Source: Rhizobium sp. SL42 (GTDB taxonomy: Bacteria > Pseudomonadota > Alphaproteobacteria > Rhizobiales > Rhizobiaceae). From it: a stretch of DNA of 64,000 nucleotides. The stretch covers positions 572,001 to 636,000 of the forward strand of contig NZ_CP063397.1 of assembly GCF_021729845.1 (NCBI RefSeq), read 5' to 3'. Below, one piece after another: positions 53,312-62,714 of this stretch. Under the pieces are notes generated by a model. It was not told the origin of the DNA. It worked only from the letters and a program-made list of their open reading frames with translations, and ran no database searches. Positions within the stretch are counted from its first letter, which is position 1; every line of letters starts with the position of its first letter. Both the position numbers and the translations under genes were made by a program.

Positions 53312-55225
53312 TCAGGCAGCAACCTGGCCGCAGGCTTTGAGCACGGCGGAAATCTCGTCCAGGACTATCGGATCATCGATGGTCGCCGGCATTTTCCAGG
53401 GAAGGCCATCTGCGATTTTCTGCATGGTGCCGCGCAGGATCTTGCCTGACCGTGTCTTGGGTAGACGATCGACCATCAGCACCATTTTGAACGCGGCAAC
53501 GGGGCCGATTTCGTCACGCACCAATTGCACCACCTCTTTCGAAATCGCCGCATGGTCTCTATGCACATTCTTCTTCAACACCAGGAAACCGCAGGGGATC
53601 TGCCCCTTGAGCTCGTCTGCGATACCGATGACCGCACATTCCGCCACATCCGGATGCATTGCGCAGACTTCCTCCATTGCACCGGTCGACAGCCGGTGTC
53701 CGGCGCAGTTGATGATGTCATCCGTGCGCGCCATGACGAAAACATAGCCGTCGTCATCGATCACGCCGGCATCGGCCGTCTTGTAGTAACCCGGGAATTC
53801 ATCGAGGCACGATGTCCTGAACCGCTCGTCGGCGCCCCAGAACGTCACGAGACAACCAGGCGGCAGGGGTAGTTTCACGACGATATTGCCCAGCGTTCCA
53901 GGTGCCACGCCATGACCGGCATCGTCCAGGACCTCCAGGCCGTAGCCCGGCATCGGTTTTGCCGGCGACCCGTGTTTCACCGGCAAAAGACCGAGACCCG
54001 CCGGATTGGCCGCGATCGCCCATCCCGTCTCGGTCTGCCACCAGTGATCGATGATCGGGATTTTCAGAATGCGCTCGGCCCATTTCAGCGTTTCCGGATC
54101 CGCACGTTCGCCGGCAAGAAACAATCGGCGCAAACCCGACAGGTCGTAGCGCCCGACATGCTCTCCGTCCGGATCGTCGCGCCGGATTGCCCGAAATGCC
54201 GTCGGCGCGGTAAACAGTACCTTCACGTCGTGATCAGCAACCACGCGCCAGAAAGTGCCCGCATCCGGTGTTCCGACCGGTTTTCCCTCGAAAAGAACTG
54301 TCGCGTTGCCGGCCAGCAAAGGACCGTAGACGATGTAGGAATGGCCAACGACCCAACCAATATCGGAGGCAGCCCAGAAGACTTCCCCCGGCTTGACCCC
54401 GTAGATATTGGCCATGGTCCAGTTGAGTGCCACCATATGCCCGCCATTGTCGCGAACGACGCCCTTCGGCTGGCCGGTGGTTCCGGATGTGTAGAGAATG
54501 TAGAGCGGATCGGTCGCCAGAACCGGAATGCAGTCAACGGTGGTGCCACTGACCTTCTCCACCTCGATCGCCTGGGCAAGGTCGACATCGCCATGCTCGT
54601 AGCGCAAGGGCGCGTGATACTGGTCGCGCTGTAGGATGAGGCAAAAGTTTGGCTTCACCCTGGCCATGTCGATCGCATGGTCGAGCAGCGGCTTGTATGG
54701 AACGATACGGCCCGGCTCCAGTCCGCAGCTCGTGCCGATGACAACCTTTGCACCGCAATCATCAATGCGGGTCGCCAGCTCATGGGCGGCAAAGCCGCCG
54801 AAGACGACAGAATGCACAGCGCCGAGACGGGCGCAGGCGAGCATGGAAAACACCGCCTCCGGGATCATCGGCATGTAGATGATCACCCGGTCGCCCTTGC
54901 CGACCCCATGGTTGCGAAGAACGGCCGCAATGGCACTCACCTCGACCAGCATCTGCTCGTACGAGTAACGGCCCGTCTGCCCCGTCATCGGGCTATCGTA
55001 GATCAGGGCGGTTTCCGGGCCACGCCCCTCCGCTATGTGCCTGTCGAGACAATTGTAGCAGGTATTGGTTTCGCCCCCGACAAACCAACGACCGTATGGC
55101 CCCTGATCCGGCTGAAAGATCTTTTCCGGTGCCTTGAACCAATGGACCTGCTCTGCGGCGCGACGCCAGAATCCTTCCGGATCCGCCTGCCACAGGGCAT
55201 AGGTTTCCTGATAGCTCCCACGCAT
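53312..55225 (-). CDS. prpE: Propionyl-CoA synthetase (PrpE-type)
   Basis: This 637-residue AMP-forming acyl-CoA synthetase most resembles PrpE, which activates propionate (and less well acetate). Motifs include YTSGTTGQPKGVVRDNGGH, WWQTETGWAI and [17 protein letters not shown], with the catalytic SGK lysine. The VVRDNGGH and ETGWAI variants separate propionyl- from acetyl-CoA synthetases (compare the nearby acs gene's VMHTTGGY and ETGGIM). GGGAGGA precedes the ATG at 55225. It lies downstream of yggS on the same strand with a 110-base gap. No methylcitrate or methylmalonyl pathway genes are in view. Confidence 0.92.
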   Translation of the reverse strand: MRGSYQETYALWQADPEGFWRRAAEQVHWFKAPEKIFQPDQGPYGRWFVGGETNTCYNCLDRHIAEGRGPETALIYDSPMTGQTGRYSYEQMLVEVSAIAAVLRNHGVGKGDRVIIYMPMIPEAVFSMLACARLGAVHSVVFGGFAAHELATRIDDCGAKVVIGTSCGLEPGRIVPYKPLLDHAIDMARVKPNFCLILQRDQYHAPLRYEHGDVDLAQAIEVEKVSGTTVDCIPVLATDPLYILYTSGTTGQPKGVVRDNGGHMVALNWTMANIYGVKPGEVFWAASDIGWVVGHSYIVYGPLLAGNATVLFEGKPVGTPDAGTFWRVVADHDVKVLFTAPTAFRAIRRDDPDGEHVGRYDLSGLRRLFLAGERADPETLKWAERILKIPIIDHWWQTETGWAIAANPAGLGLLPVKHGSPAKPMPGYGLEVLDDAGHGVAPGTLGNIVVKLPLPPGCLVTFWGADERFRTSCLDEFPGYYKTADAGVIDDDGYVFVMARTDDIINCAGHRLSTGAMEEVCAMHPDVAECAVIGIADELKGQIPCGFLVLKKNVHRDHAAISKEVVQLVRDEIGPVAAFKMVLMVDRLPKTRSGKILRGTMQKIADGLPWKMPATIDDPIVLDEISAVLKACGQVAA

Positions 55226-55335
55226 GCCGATCCTCCCGATGTCACGCAAGTCACTTCGTCTAGAGAACAAGTGTAGGAAGCCGTCAGCCCGCTGGGAAGC
55301 CAGACGAAAGCGCTATGCCAAAGGTCGTATGAAAC

Positions 55336-55995
55336 TTAGCGACTGCCAAAAATGGCGGATCCGACCCGGACACTTGTCGCGCCAAAGCCCACGGCCGTCT
55401 CGAAATCGCCAGACATGCCCATCGACAGGCCCGCCACATCGTTTTCTTCGGCGAGCTTGGCCAACAAGGCAAAATGCGGGCCTGGGTTCTCATCGACCGG
55501 CGGAATGCACATCAGCCCTTCGATATTCAATCCCAGCTCATCGCGGCATAGCCGGACGAATGTCGCAACATCATCGGGGGCAATGCCGGCTTTCTGCGGC
55601 TCGAGCCCGGTATTGACCTGGACATAGAAGCGCAGGGTGCGATTTTGCCGCTTGCATTCTTCGGCAACGGCGCGCGCGATCTTTTCCCGATCAACCGTTT
55701 CTATGACATCGAAAATCGCCACTGCTTCGGCCGCTTTGTTCGACTGGAGGGGACCGATCAAATGGAGTTCGATGCCTGCGGTTTCCGCCTGAAGCACCGG
55801 CCATTTGCCCTGAGCCTCCTGCACTCGGTTTTCCCCAAACACACGCTGGCCTGCGGCAATCACCGGTCGAATGTCGCCTGCCTCGAAGGTTTTTGAAACG
55901 GCGACAAGCGAAACGGACTCCGGCTTACGGTTGGCTTCCCTTGCCGCCTTGGCCATCCGCCCCTGAACGTCACCCAATCTCTGTTCGACCGACAT
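55336..55995 (-). CDS. yggS: YggS-family PLP homeostasis protein
   Basis: YggS/PLPBP is a small pyridoxal-phosphate-binding protein that maintains free PLP levels and affects amino-acid metabolism. The 219-residue protein has the PLP lysine Lys35 in SLVAVSKTF and the family motifs FGENRVQEAQGK, HLIGPLQSNK and LSMGMSGDFETAVGFGATSVRVGSAIFG. I chose the second of two adjacent ATGs (55995), because AAGGAG then lies five bases upstream. The longer frame back to 56193 would overlap leuS and is not real. It is divergent from leuS. Confidence 0.94.
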   Translation of the reverse strand: MSVEQRLGDVQGRMAKAAREANRKPESVSLVAVSKTFEAGDIRPVIAAGQRVFGENRVQEAQGKWPVLQAETAGIELHLIGPLQSNKAAEAVAIFDVIETVDREKIARAVAEECKRQNRTLRFYVQVNTGLEPQKAGIAPDDVATFVRLCRDELGLNIEGLMCIPPVDENPGPHFALLAKLAEENDVAGLSMGMSGDFETAVGFGATSVRVGSAIFGSR

Positions 55996-56185
55996 CATAA
56001 CTCCTTGCAGTCTCGCTCCCGAATACGGATCGGCGCCTTCTTGAGACAAAGTCGTTAAAGCGCCTGAATTGGCATGGCAAGTCGCTTCTCCGAGATCACG
56101 CAAACGGCCTCGAAAACTTGACGCTTGGCCGGTTTCGTGGTGAAGGTCAGCCCTCCTTTTTATTGCAATCCCGGAAATGCGATCC

Positions 56186-58807
56186 ATGGCCACCGAACGT
56201 TACAATCCGCGCGACGCCGAGCCCCGTTGGCAGGCGAAATGGTCCGAAGACAACGTCTTCACGACCGACAACAATGATGAGCGCGAGAAGTATTACGTGC
56301 TTGAGATGTTCCCCTATCCGTCGGGACGCATCCACATGGGTCATGTGCGCAACTATGCCATGGGCGATGTCGTGGCGCGCTACAAGCGCGCCCGCGGCTA
56401 CAATGTGCTGCATCCGATGGGCTGGGATGCGTTCGGCATGCCGGCGGAAAACGCTGCGATGAAGAACAAGGTACATCCCAAGGCCTGGACCTACGAAAAC
56501 ATCGCCACGATGCGTGGCCAGCTGAAATCCATGGGCCTGTCGATCGACTGGTCACGTGAATTCGCCACCTGCGACGTGGAATACTATCAGCGCCAGCAGC
56601 ATCTCTTCCTGGATTTCATGGAAAAGGGCCTGGTCTATCGCAAGAACTCCAAGGTCAACTGGGATCCGGAAGACATGACCGTGCTCGCCAACGAGCAGGT
56701 CATCGACGGCCGTGGCTGGCGTTCCGGCGCGCTGGTCGAACAACGCGAACTGACCCAGTGGTTTTTCAAGATTACCGATTTCAGCCAGGATCTGCTCGAC
56801 GCGCTTGATACGCTTGACCACTGGCCGGAAAAAGTCCGGTTGATGCAGAAGAACTGGATCGGTCGTTCGGAAGGCATGCTGGTGCGCTGGGAAGTGGCAT
56901 CGGGAAGCACGCAACCGGAAGTGACGGTCTATACCACGCGACCCGACACCTTGTTCGGCGCGTCGTTCCTGGCAATCGCCGCCGACCACCCGCTGGCAAA
57001 GGAAGTCGGCGAAAGAAACCCGGAAGTGGAAGCTTTCTGCCAGGAATGCCGCCACGCCGGCACCTCGCTTGCAGCACTCGAAACCGCGGAAAAGAAGGGC
57101 ATCGACACCGGCATCAGGGTGAAACACCCGCTGGATCCGAGCTGGGAACTGCCCGTCTATGTCGCCAACTTCGTCTTGATGGATTACGGCACAGGCGCGA
57201 TCTTCGGCTGCCCGTCCGGTGACCAGCGCGACCTCGACTTTGCCCGCAAATATGATCTGCCGGTGGTTCCGGTCGTCATGCCGCGGGAGGGGGATGCGGC
57301 AACGTTCGAAATCGGCGATACCGCCTATGTCGATGATGGCGTGATGATCAACTCCCGTTTCCTCGATGGGCTCGGCAGTGCCGAAGCCTTCGAAGAGGTC
57401 GCTCGGCGCCTGACCGAACAAACCCTCGGCAATTCCGCCCAAGGCGAGCGCAAGGTCAATTTCCGCCTGCGCGACTGGGGCATCTCGCGTCAGCGTTATT
57501 GGGGCTGCCCCATCCCGGTCATTCATTGTGATGACTGCGGCGTCGTGCCGGTGCCGAAGAAAGACCTGCCGGTAAGGCTGCCCGATGACGTCACTTTCGA
57601 CAAACCGGGCAATCCACTCGACCGACATCCGACATGGCGCCATGTGGCCTGCCCGCATTGCGGAAAGAACGCACGTCGTGAAACCGACACCATGGATACC
57701 TTTGTCGATTCCAGCTGGTATTTCGCCCGCTTTACCGCCCCATGGGAAAACAACCCGACGGAGCCGAAGGCGGCCAACAAATGGCTGCCTGTCGACCAGT
57801 ATATTGGCGGCATCGAGCACGCGATCCTGCATCTTCTGTATTCTCGCTTCTTCACCCGCGCGATGCGCGAAACCGGCCATGTCGACGTCAAGGAGCCTTT
57901 CAAGGGTCTGTTTACCCAAGGCATGGTCGTGCACGAGACCTACAGCATTGGCGAGGGACTGACCCGCGAATGGGTCGCCCCAATCGATCTGCGCATCGAG
58001 GAGGCCGACGGTCTTCGCCGCGCCTTCCTGATAAGCAGCGGCGCCGAGGCAAAGATCGGCTCTATCGAGAAGATGTCGAAGTCGAAGAAGAACGTCGTCG
58101 ATCCCGATGACATCATCGGATCATATGGGGCAGATACCGCACGCTTCTTTGTTCTCTCGGATTCACCGCCAGATCGCGACGTGATCTGGTCAGAATCCGG
58201 GGTCGAAGGTGCGCATCGATTTGTCCAGCGCGTTTGGCGCCTGATTTCGGAAGCCGCGAAACAGCTGAAGTCCGTTGCTGCGAATCCGGCTAAGGATGGC
58301 GCCGGTCTGGCCGTATCCCAGGCGGCGCACAAGACGCTGAAGGCGGTGCAATCCGATCTCGACAAGCTCGCCTTCAACAAGGCGATCGCCCGCATCTATG
58401 AACTGGTGAATACGCTCGCAACACCATTGGCAACCGTGGCGTCCGGCAAGGCAGATGCCGGGCTGACAGCGGCGGTGCGCAATGCAGCGGAAATCCTGGT
58501 GCAGTTGATCGCGCCGATGACACCGCATCTGGCCGAAGAATGCTGGACGGTACTCGGCAACAGTGGTCTGGTGGCTCAAGCGGCGTGGCCGGCTTACGAC
58601 GAGGCACTTGTCGCCGAGAACGATGTGACAATGCCGGTTCAGATCAACGGCAAGAAGCGCGCCGAATTGACAATCAGCCGTGACGCGGACCAGAATGCAG
58701 TCAGCGAAGCGGTGCTCGCCCTTGAGCCCGTACAGGCTGCCCTGAATGGACAGGCTCCGAAGAAGATCATCGTCGTTCCCCTAAGGATTGTGAATATTGT
58801 CCTCTAA
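56186..58807 (+). CDS. leuS: Leucyl-tRNA synthetase
   Basis: LeuRS charges tRNA-Leu. The 873-residue class I synthetase has the HIGH-type signature HMGH (50-53) and the KMSKS loop (629-633). The CP1 editing domain between them carries the characteristic [12 protein letters not shown] sequence. The [12 protein letters not shown] motif in the catalytic core is also diagnostic. I chose the ATG at 56186 ([16 protein letters not shown]), matching the conserved rhizobial start; an ATG at 56177 would add three residues. lptE begins inside its last codons and holA follows, a conserved alphaproteobacterial cluster. Confidence 0.97.
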   Translation: MATERYNPRDAEPRWQAKWSEDNVFTTDNNDEREKYYVLEMFPYPSGRIHMGHVRNYAMGDVVARYKRARGYNVLHPMGWDAFGMPAENAAMKNKVHPKAWTYENIATMRGQLKSMGLSIDWSREFATCDVEYYQRQQHLFLDFMEKGLVYRKNSKVNWDPEDMTVLANEQVIDGRGWRSGALVEQRELTQWFFKITDFSQDLLDALDTLDHWPEKVRLMQKNWIGRSEGMLVRWEVASGSTQPEVTVYTTRPDTLFGASFLAIAADHPLAKEVGERNPEVEAFCQECRHAGTSLAALETAEKKGIDTGIRVKHPLDPSWELPVYVANFVLMDYGTGAIFGCPSGDQRDLDFARKYDLPVVPVVMPREGDAATFEIGDTAYVDDGVMINSRFLDGLGSAEAFEEVARRLTEQTLGNSAQGERKVNFRLRDWGISRQRYWGCPIPVIHCDDCGVVPVPKKDLPVRLPDDVTFDKPGNPLDRHPTWRHVACPHCGKNARRETDTMDTFVDSSWYFARFTAPWENNPTEPKAANKWLPVDQYIGGIEHAILHLLYSRFFTRAMRETGHVDVKEPFKGLFTQGMVVHETYSIGEGLTREWVAPIDLRIEEADGLRRAFLISSGAEAKIGSIEKMSKSKKNVVDPDDIIGSYGADTARFFVLSDSPPDRDVIWSESGVEGAHRFVQRVWRLISEAAKQLKSVAANPAKDGAGLAVSQAAHKTLKAVQSDLDKLAFNKAIARIYELVNTLATPLATVASGKADAGLTAAVRNAAEILVQLIAPMTPHLAEECWTVLGNSGLVAQAAWPAYDEALVAENDVTMPVQINGKKRAELTISRDADQNAVSEAVLALEPVQAALNGQAPKKIIVVPLRIVNIVL

Positions 58808-59315
58808 ACAGCAAGCTTCCGCGGTGCTTCGTCGTTCGATTCTGATCGGAGCAGCCCTGCTTCTTGCAGGCTGCCAGGCGCGCCCGCTTTACAACAACGA
58901 TGATGGCCAGACACGCGAGGCACTGGCCGCTATTGCCTATTCCCCTGCCAATGGCCGGGTCGGGCTTGAAGTGCGCAACCGGCTGATTTTCCTGACCAGC
59001 GGTGGTTCCGGCGAAAGTTTGACCCCACAATACAGGGTCGAACTCAACGTTCAGAGTTCGGTCGCCGGCATCCTGCTCGACGAAGCGGCGGACACCCCCA
59101 ATGCAGGCCGGGCAGTGGTTAGCGCGACCTACAATATCCGACGCATTTCCGATGACACGGTGCTGAAGGCCGGTCGCCGTGAAAGCGTGGCGCTCTTCGA
59201 CTATCCGAAGCAGGAATTTGCCAAGCTGCGCGCCGTCCGCGACGCCGAGGATCGTGCCGCGCGTGAACTCGCGGAACTTGTCTATGCGGATCTTGCCATG
59301 GCGCTGGGTCGCTGA
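58797..59315 (+). CDS. lptE: LPS-assembly lipoprotein LptE
   Basis: LptE is the outer-membrane lipoprotein that plugs and stabilises the LptD channel which inserts lipopolysaccharide. The 172-residue protein has a lipoprotein signal with lipobox LAGC (23-26; Cys26 would be lipidated), followed by QARPLYNN, the usual start of alphaproteobacterial LptE. The start is a TTG at 58797 with AAGGA nine bases upstream. An in-frame TGA two codons earlier rules out a longer form, and a GTG at 58824 would weaken the basic signal region. It overlaps leuS by 11 bases and precedes holA by 8. Confidence 0.9.
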   Translation: MSSKQQASAVLRRSILIGAALLLAGCQARPLYNNDDGQTREALAAIAYSPANGRVGLEVRNRLIFLTSGGSGESLTPQYRVELNVQSSVAGILLDEAADTPNAGRAVVSATYNIRRISDDTVLKAGRRESVALFDYPKQEFAKLRAVRDAEDRAARELAELVYADLAMALGR

Positions 59316-59323
59316 TCTCAGCC

Positions 59324-60370
59324 ATGGCCGAGATCAAGTCGCACGAGTTCGAAGGGTTTCTGCAAAAGTCGGTTCGCCACTACCGGGTCTTCGTCATCTA
59401 CGGACCCGACCGTGGGCTCGTGAACGAGCGAGCAAGTCAGATCGCCGGGACCACAGGTGTCGATCTGCACGATGGATTTGCCCTGATCCGGCTTGATGTC
59501 GGTGACCTGCAATCCGATCCCGGTCGATTGCTCGATGAGGTCAATGCCTTCGGTCTGTTTGGCGGAGAGAAACTCATCTGGATACGCGGTGCGGCAAACG
59601 AAAAGTCATTGGTCGACGGTCTTCAGTATCTGGGTGCCCACCCGCCCGAAGGCAGCTACGTCATTGTCGAAGCCGGCGATCTGAAGAAGGGATCGGGGCT
59701 TCGTAAAGTGGCTGAGGGTGAACGCTCTATTGCCTGTGTCGCGTGCTACCAGGACGACGCAAGGGCACTCAATGCCCTGATCGACAGTGAGTTGTCATCG
59801 GCTAACCTCAGGATCACGCCGGCAGCACGCGAACTCCTGCTTGAATCCATCGGGGGAGACCGCATTGCCTCGCGCAACGAAGTGCGCAAGCTCATCCTCT
59901 ATTGCCTGAACGAGCCGGTCATTGATGAACACCACGTGCTCGATATCGTTGGCGATGCCAGTGCCATATCGACTGATGAAGTGGTCGATGCCGTTTTGAA
60001 CGGCGATGCAGATGCATTTTTGCATGCCATCCAGAAAGTCGTTGCCTCCAAGACCGCGGTCTTTCTCGTGCTTCAATCTTGCATGAAGCAATTCCAACAA
60101 CTTGAAGTCATGCGTCTCGAGATGGAGGAGCGACAACAACAGGTCGCCCAGGTCATGCAAACGCTTGGACGCGGCATTCATTTCAAGCGCAAGCCGGTGA
60201 TCGAGAAATCGTTACGGAACTGGAACAGTCAGGATCTCGGCCGCGAGGCAAGCCGCCTCAATTCAGCAATTTTCCAAAGCCGCCAGCGGGCGTCCATTGA
60301 AGACAATCTCGCCATTCAGACATTGCTCGCAACAACGTTGCAATCGGCCCGCCGCAACCGCAAAGGCTAG
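59324..60370 (+). CDS. holA: DNA polymerase III delta subunit
   Basis: HolA is the clamp-loader subunit that opens the beta sliding clamp. The 348-residue protein has the HolA-type start VFVIYGPDRGLVNERASQI (a degenerate P-loop region) and FGGEKLIWIRGA. The later LRITPAARELLLESIGGDRIASRNEVRKLILY helical segment is the family's lid/linker region. It follows lptE by eight bases. Its TAG stop overlaps the stop of the convergent parB gene within CTAG. Confidence 0.93.
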   Translation: MAEIKSHEFEGFLQKSVRHYRVFVIYGPDRGLVNERASQIAGTTGVDLHDGFALIRLDVGDLQSDPGRLLDEVNAFGLFGGEKLIWIRGAANEKSLVDGLQYLGAHPPEGSYVIVEAGDLKKGSGLRKVAEGERSIACVACYQDDARALNALIDSELSSANLRITPAARELLLESIGGDRIASRNEVRKLILYCLNEPVIDEHHVLDIVGDASAISTDEVVDAVLNGDADAFLHAIQKVVASKTAVFLVLQSCMKQFQQLEVMRLEMEERQQQVAQVMQTLGRGIHFKRKPVIEKSLRNWNSQDLGREASRLNSAIFQSRQRASIEDNLAIQTLLATTLQSARRNRKG

Positions 60371-61248
60371 CGCGCTTCCAGAAGGCGGCAGATTTCTTCA
60401 AGCTGATCAAGTGTCTTGTAATTGATCTTCAACTGACCGGCGCCACCCTTGTGATTGATCGATACTGACAGACCAAGGCGGTCTGTCAGGCTACGCTCCA
60501 GCGCGATTGTATCAGAATCCTTTGTGTCCCGCTGCTCGACTGAAGGAGGGGCATTTTGCGCCTTGATATGGTTCTGAGCCAACTTCTCCGCATCGCGGAC
60601 GGACATACCCTTTGCGGTAATCATCGTGGCCAGGACCACCGGATCCGGCGTCGAGACAAGCGCGCGGGCATGGCCTGCAGACAGACTGCCTTCGGCCAGC
60701 ATATCCCGAACCGGCTCAGGCAACTTCAAAAGTCGCAGGCTGTTTGCAACGTGACTGCGACTCTTGCCGATGATTTCCCCGAGATCATTCTGGGTATAGC
60801 CATGTTCGGCTATCAACTGATCGTAGCCAAGCGCCTCTTCCAGCGGATTGAGATCAGCGCGCTGGACATTCTCGACGATCGCAAGCTCAAGCGCAGTCCG
60901 GTCATCGACATCTCGAACGATAACCGGAATATCCACCAGACCGGCAAGCTGGGCCGCACGCCAGCGTCGTTCACCAGCAATGATCTCATAACGATCCGTG
61001 CTGATCGTTCTCACGACCACCGGCTGGACGATACCGTGTTGGCGAATGGAGCCCGCCAGGTCCTGAAGCTCTGATTCATCAAAATAGCGGCGCGGGTTTT
61101 TCGGGCTGCGCGAAACGAATTCGATGGGTACCGTGCGATCTGGATTGATGCTGGGCCGAGCATCACCCGCTGGCAGGGGCTGGTCCATTTCACCGATAAG
61201 TGCGGCGAGACCGCGACCCAGGCGCCGTTTCGAAACGTCTTCACTCAT
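60367..61248 (-). CDS. parB: Chromosome-partitioning protein ParB
   Basis: ParB is the CTP-dependent DNA clamp that loads at parS and spreads to organise the origin region for segregation. The 293-residue protein starts with the ParA-interaction segment (RRLGRGLAALIGE). The CTPase/box II motif GERRWRAAQLAGL lies near residues 92-104, a helix-turn-helix (YTQNDLGEIIGKSRSHVANSLRLLKLP) near 153-179 and a C-terminal dimerisation domain. It is the last gene of mnmG-rsmG-parA-parB. A parS site lies 1.4 kb away within rsmG. Confidence 0.97.
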   Translation of the reverse strand: MSEDVSKRRLGRGLAALIGEMDQPLPAGDARPSINPDRTVPIEFVSRSPKNPRRYFDESELQDLAGSIRQHGIVQPVVVRTISTDRYEIIAGERRWRAAQLAGLVDIPVIVRDVDDRTALELAIVENVQRADLNPLEEALGYDQLIAEHGYTQNDLGEIIGKSRSHVANSLRLLKLPEPVRDMLAEGSLSAGHARALVSTPDPVVLATMITAKGMSVRDAEKLAQNHIKAQNAPPSVEQRDTKDSDTIALERSLTDRLGLSVSINHKGGAGQLKINYKTLDQLEEICRLLEAR

Positions 61249-61271
61249 ATACTCAGACCCTTATAGGACAG

Positions 61272-62066
61272 TTAGGCCGCTTTGCGTTGCCGTTCACGCT
61301 GAATGACTTCGGACGCCAATTGCAAATAGGCTTGGCTCCCCGCACACTTCAGATCATAAAGAATGGCGGGCTTGCCATAGGAAGGCGCTTCGGAAACTCG
61401 AACATTGCGCGGAATGAGGGTCGTGTACACCTTCTCACCCAGATGCTCGCGGACATCATTGACAACCTGCTGTGCAAGATTATTGCGCGAGTCAAACATC
61501 GTCAACACGATGCCTTGTATATCCAGCGTCGGGTTAACTGTCTGACGCACCTGATTGATGGTCTCGAGCAACTGGCTCAACCCCTCCAACGCAAAGAATT
61601 CGCACTGCAGCGGCACCAGAACCGAATGGGCAGCTGCCATTGCATTCATGGTCAGCAGATTGAACGACGGCGGGCAATCGAGAAGAATATAGCTGTAGGC
61701 CCGAGCATCCTCGCTGTTCAGCGCCTTCTTAAGGCGAAAGACGCGATCCGCGTGCTGGGAAATCTCCATCTCAAAACCGAGCAGATCCATCGTTGAGGGT
61801 ACAATCGACAAATTCGGCACGGCGGTCTCAAGCGCAGCTTGCGAAACCGTCTCAGTCCCGATCAGCACATCATAGGAGGACAGTCTGCGATTGCGTCGGT
61901 CAATCCCGAGGCCGGTACTGGCATTGCCCTGGGGATCCAGATCAACGATCAGCACACGTTCGCCGATTGCAGCAAGAGCAGTTGCCAGATTGATGGCTGT
62001 TGTCGTCTTTCCGACGCCACCTTTCTGGTTCGCGATAGTAATGATACGGTTTTTCTCGAAACCCAT
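61272..62066 (-). CDS. parA: Chromosome-partitioning ATPase ParA
   Basis: ParA is the ATPase whose DNA-bound gradient pulls ParB-parS complexes apart after replication. The 264-residue protein carries the deviant Walker A motif KGGVGKTT (15-22) with signature Lys15, followed by VLIVDLDPQGNASTGLG and the Walker B-like YILLDCPPSFNLLT. It lacks an N-terminal helix-turn-helix, as expected for chromosomal (small) rather than plasmid RepA-type proteins. It lies 16 bases after rsmG and 23 before parB. Confidence 0.97.
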   Translation of the reverse strand: MGFEKNRIITIANQKGGVGKTTTAINLATALAAIGERVLIVDLDPQGNASTGLGIDRRNRRLSSYDVLIGTETVSQAALETAVPNLSIVPSTMDLLGFEMEISQHADRVFRLKKALNSEDARAYSYILLDCPPSFNLLTMNAMAAAHSVLVPLQCEFFALEGLSQLLETINQVRQTVNPTLDIQGIVLTMFDSRNNLAQQVVNDVREHLGEKVYTTLIPRNVRVSEAPSYGKPAILYDLKCAGSQAYLQLASEVIQRERQRKAA

Positions 62067-62082
62067 GCAGCCACCCGAAGTG

Positions 62083-62703
62083 TTAGCCCTTGCGCTTCAG
62101 CGAGGCGATTTCCAGTATGACGGAGTCAGCCTCTACAGCGCTCTGATGTAATACCAGATCAAACGTCCAGCGACCACGCGCTTTATCGATCTCCTCTTGG
62201 TAATCCCGTCCTTTATGGAAAACCAGCCGCAATTCTGGATTCTTAAGCGACCAAGGTTCGGCGTAAACAAGCAGCAAATCGAGTTCCGCCAACGCCCTGG
62301 CAGAGATTATATCCGCAACCGGCAACTTTATGGCGGCGTCCTCGATGCGCAGCGGATGAACGGTCCCCCGTCCACCCGTCTCAAGAAGCGCCATGCGCAG
62401 GAAGCTCGCTTTCTTGTGATTGCTTTCGACAAGATCGACCCAACCCTGTCCCTGCTCGGCAAGCAAGATCGCGGTAACGATGCCAGGAAAACCACCGCCG
62501 CTGCCCAGATCAATCCAATGTCGAGCATCAGGCACGATGTTTCGCAGCTGTAATGAATCGGCAATATGGCGGGTCCACAGCGTGTCAATGGTGGAGGGCG
62601 CGACAAGATTGATCTTGGCCGACCATTTCATAAACAGTTCTGCAAAGCGCTGAAGTCGCTCTTGCGTTTCACGTGAAACATCAAGCATCAATTGATTCCT
62701 CAT
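62083..62703 (-). CDS. rsmG: 16S rRNA (guanine527-N7)-methyltransferase RsmG
   Basis: RsmG (GidB) methylates G527 of 16S rRNA; its loss gives low-level streptomycin resistance in several bacteria. The 206-residue protein has the AdoMet-binding sequence [18 protein letters not shown] near residues 61-78 and the family's [11 protein letters not shown]. Its N-terminal codons for DVSRETQ are written so that the DNA forms a parS site, a feature shared with other bacteria. It follows mnmG by 11 bases. Confidence 0.95.
   Translation of the reverse strand: MRNQLMLDVSRETQERLQRFAELFMKWSAKINLVAPSTIDTLWTRHIADSLQLRNIVPDARHWIDLGSGGGFPGIVTAILLAEQGQGWVDLVESNHKKASFLRMALLETGGRGTVHPLRIEDAAIKLPVADIISARALAELDLLLVYAEPWSLKNPELRLVFHKGRDYQEEIDKARGRWTFDLVLHQSAVEADSVILEIASLKRKG
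62665..62680. promoter_or_regulatory. parS centromere-like site inside rsmG
   Basis: The sequence CGTTTCACGTGAAACA matches the universal parS palindrome TGTTTCACGTGAAACA at 15 of 16 positions, differing only in the first base. It lies in the fifth-to-tenth codons of rsmG, within the operon that encodes ParA and ParB. I found no second copy in the window. Confidence 0.9.
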
Positions 62704-62714
62704 AAAGTCACTTT

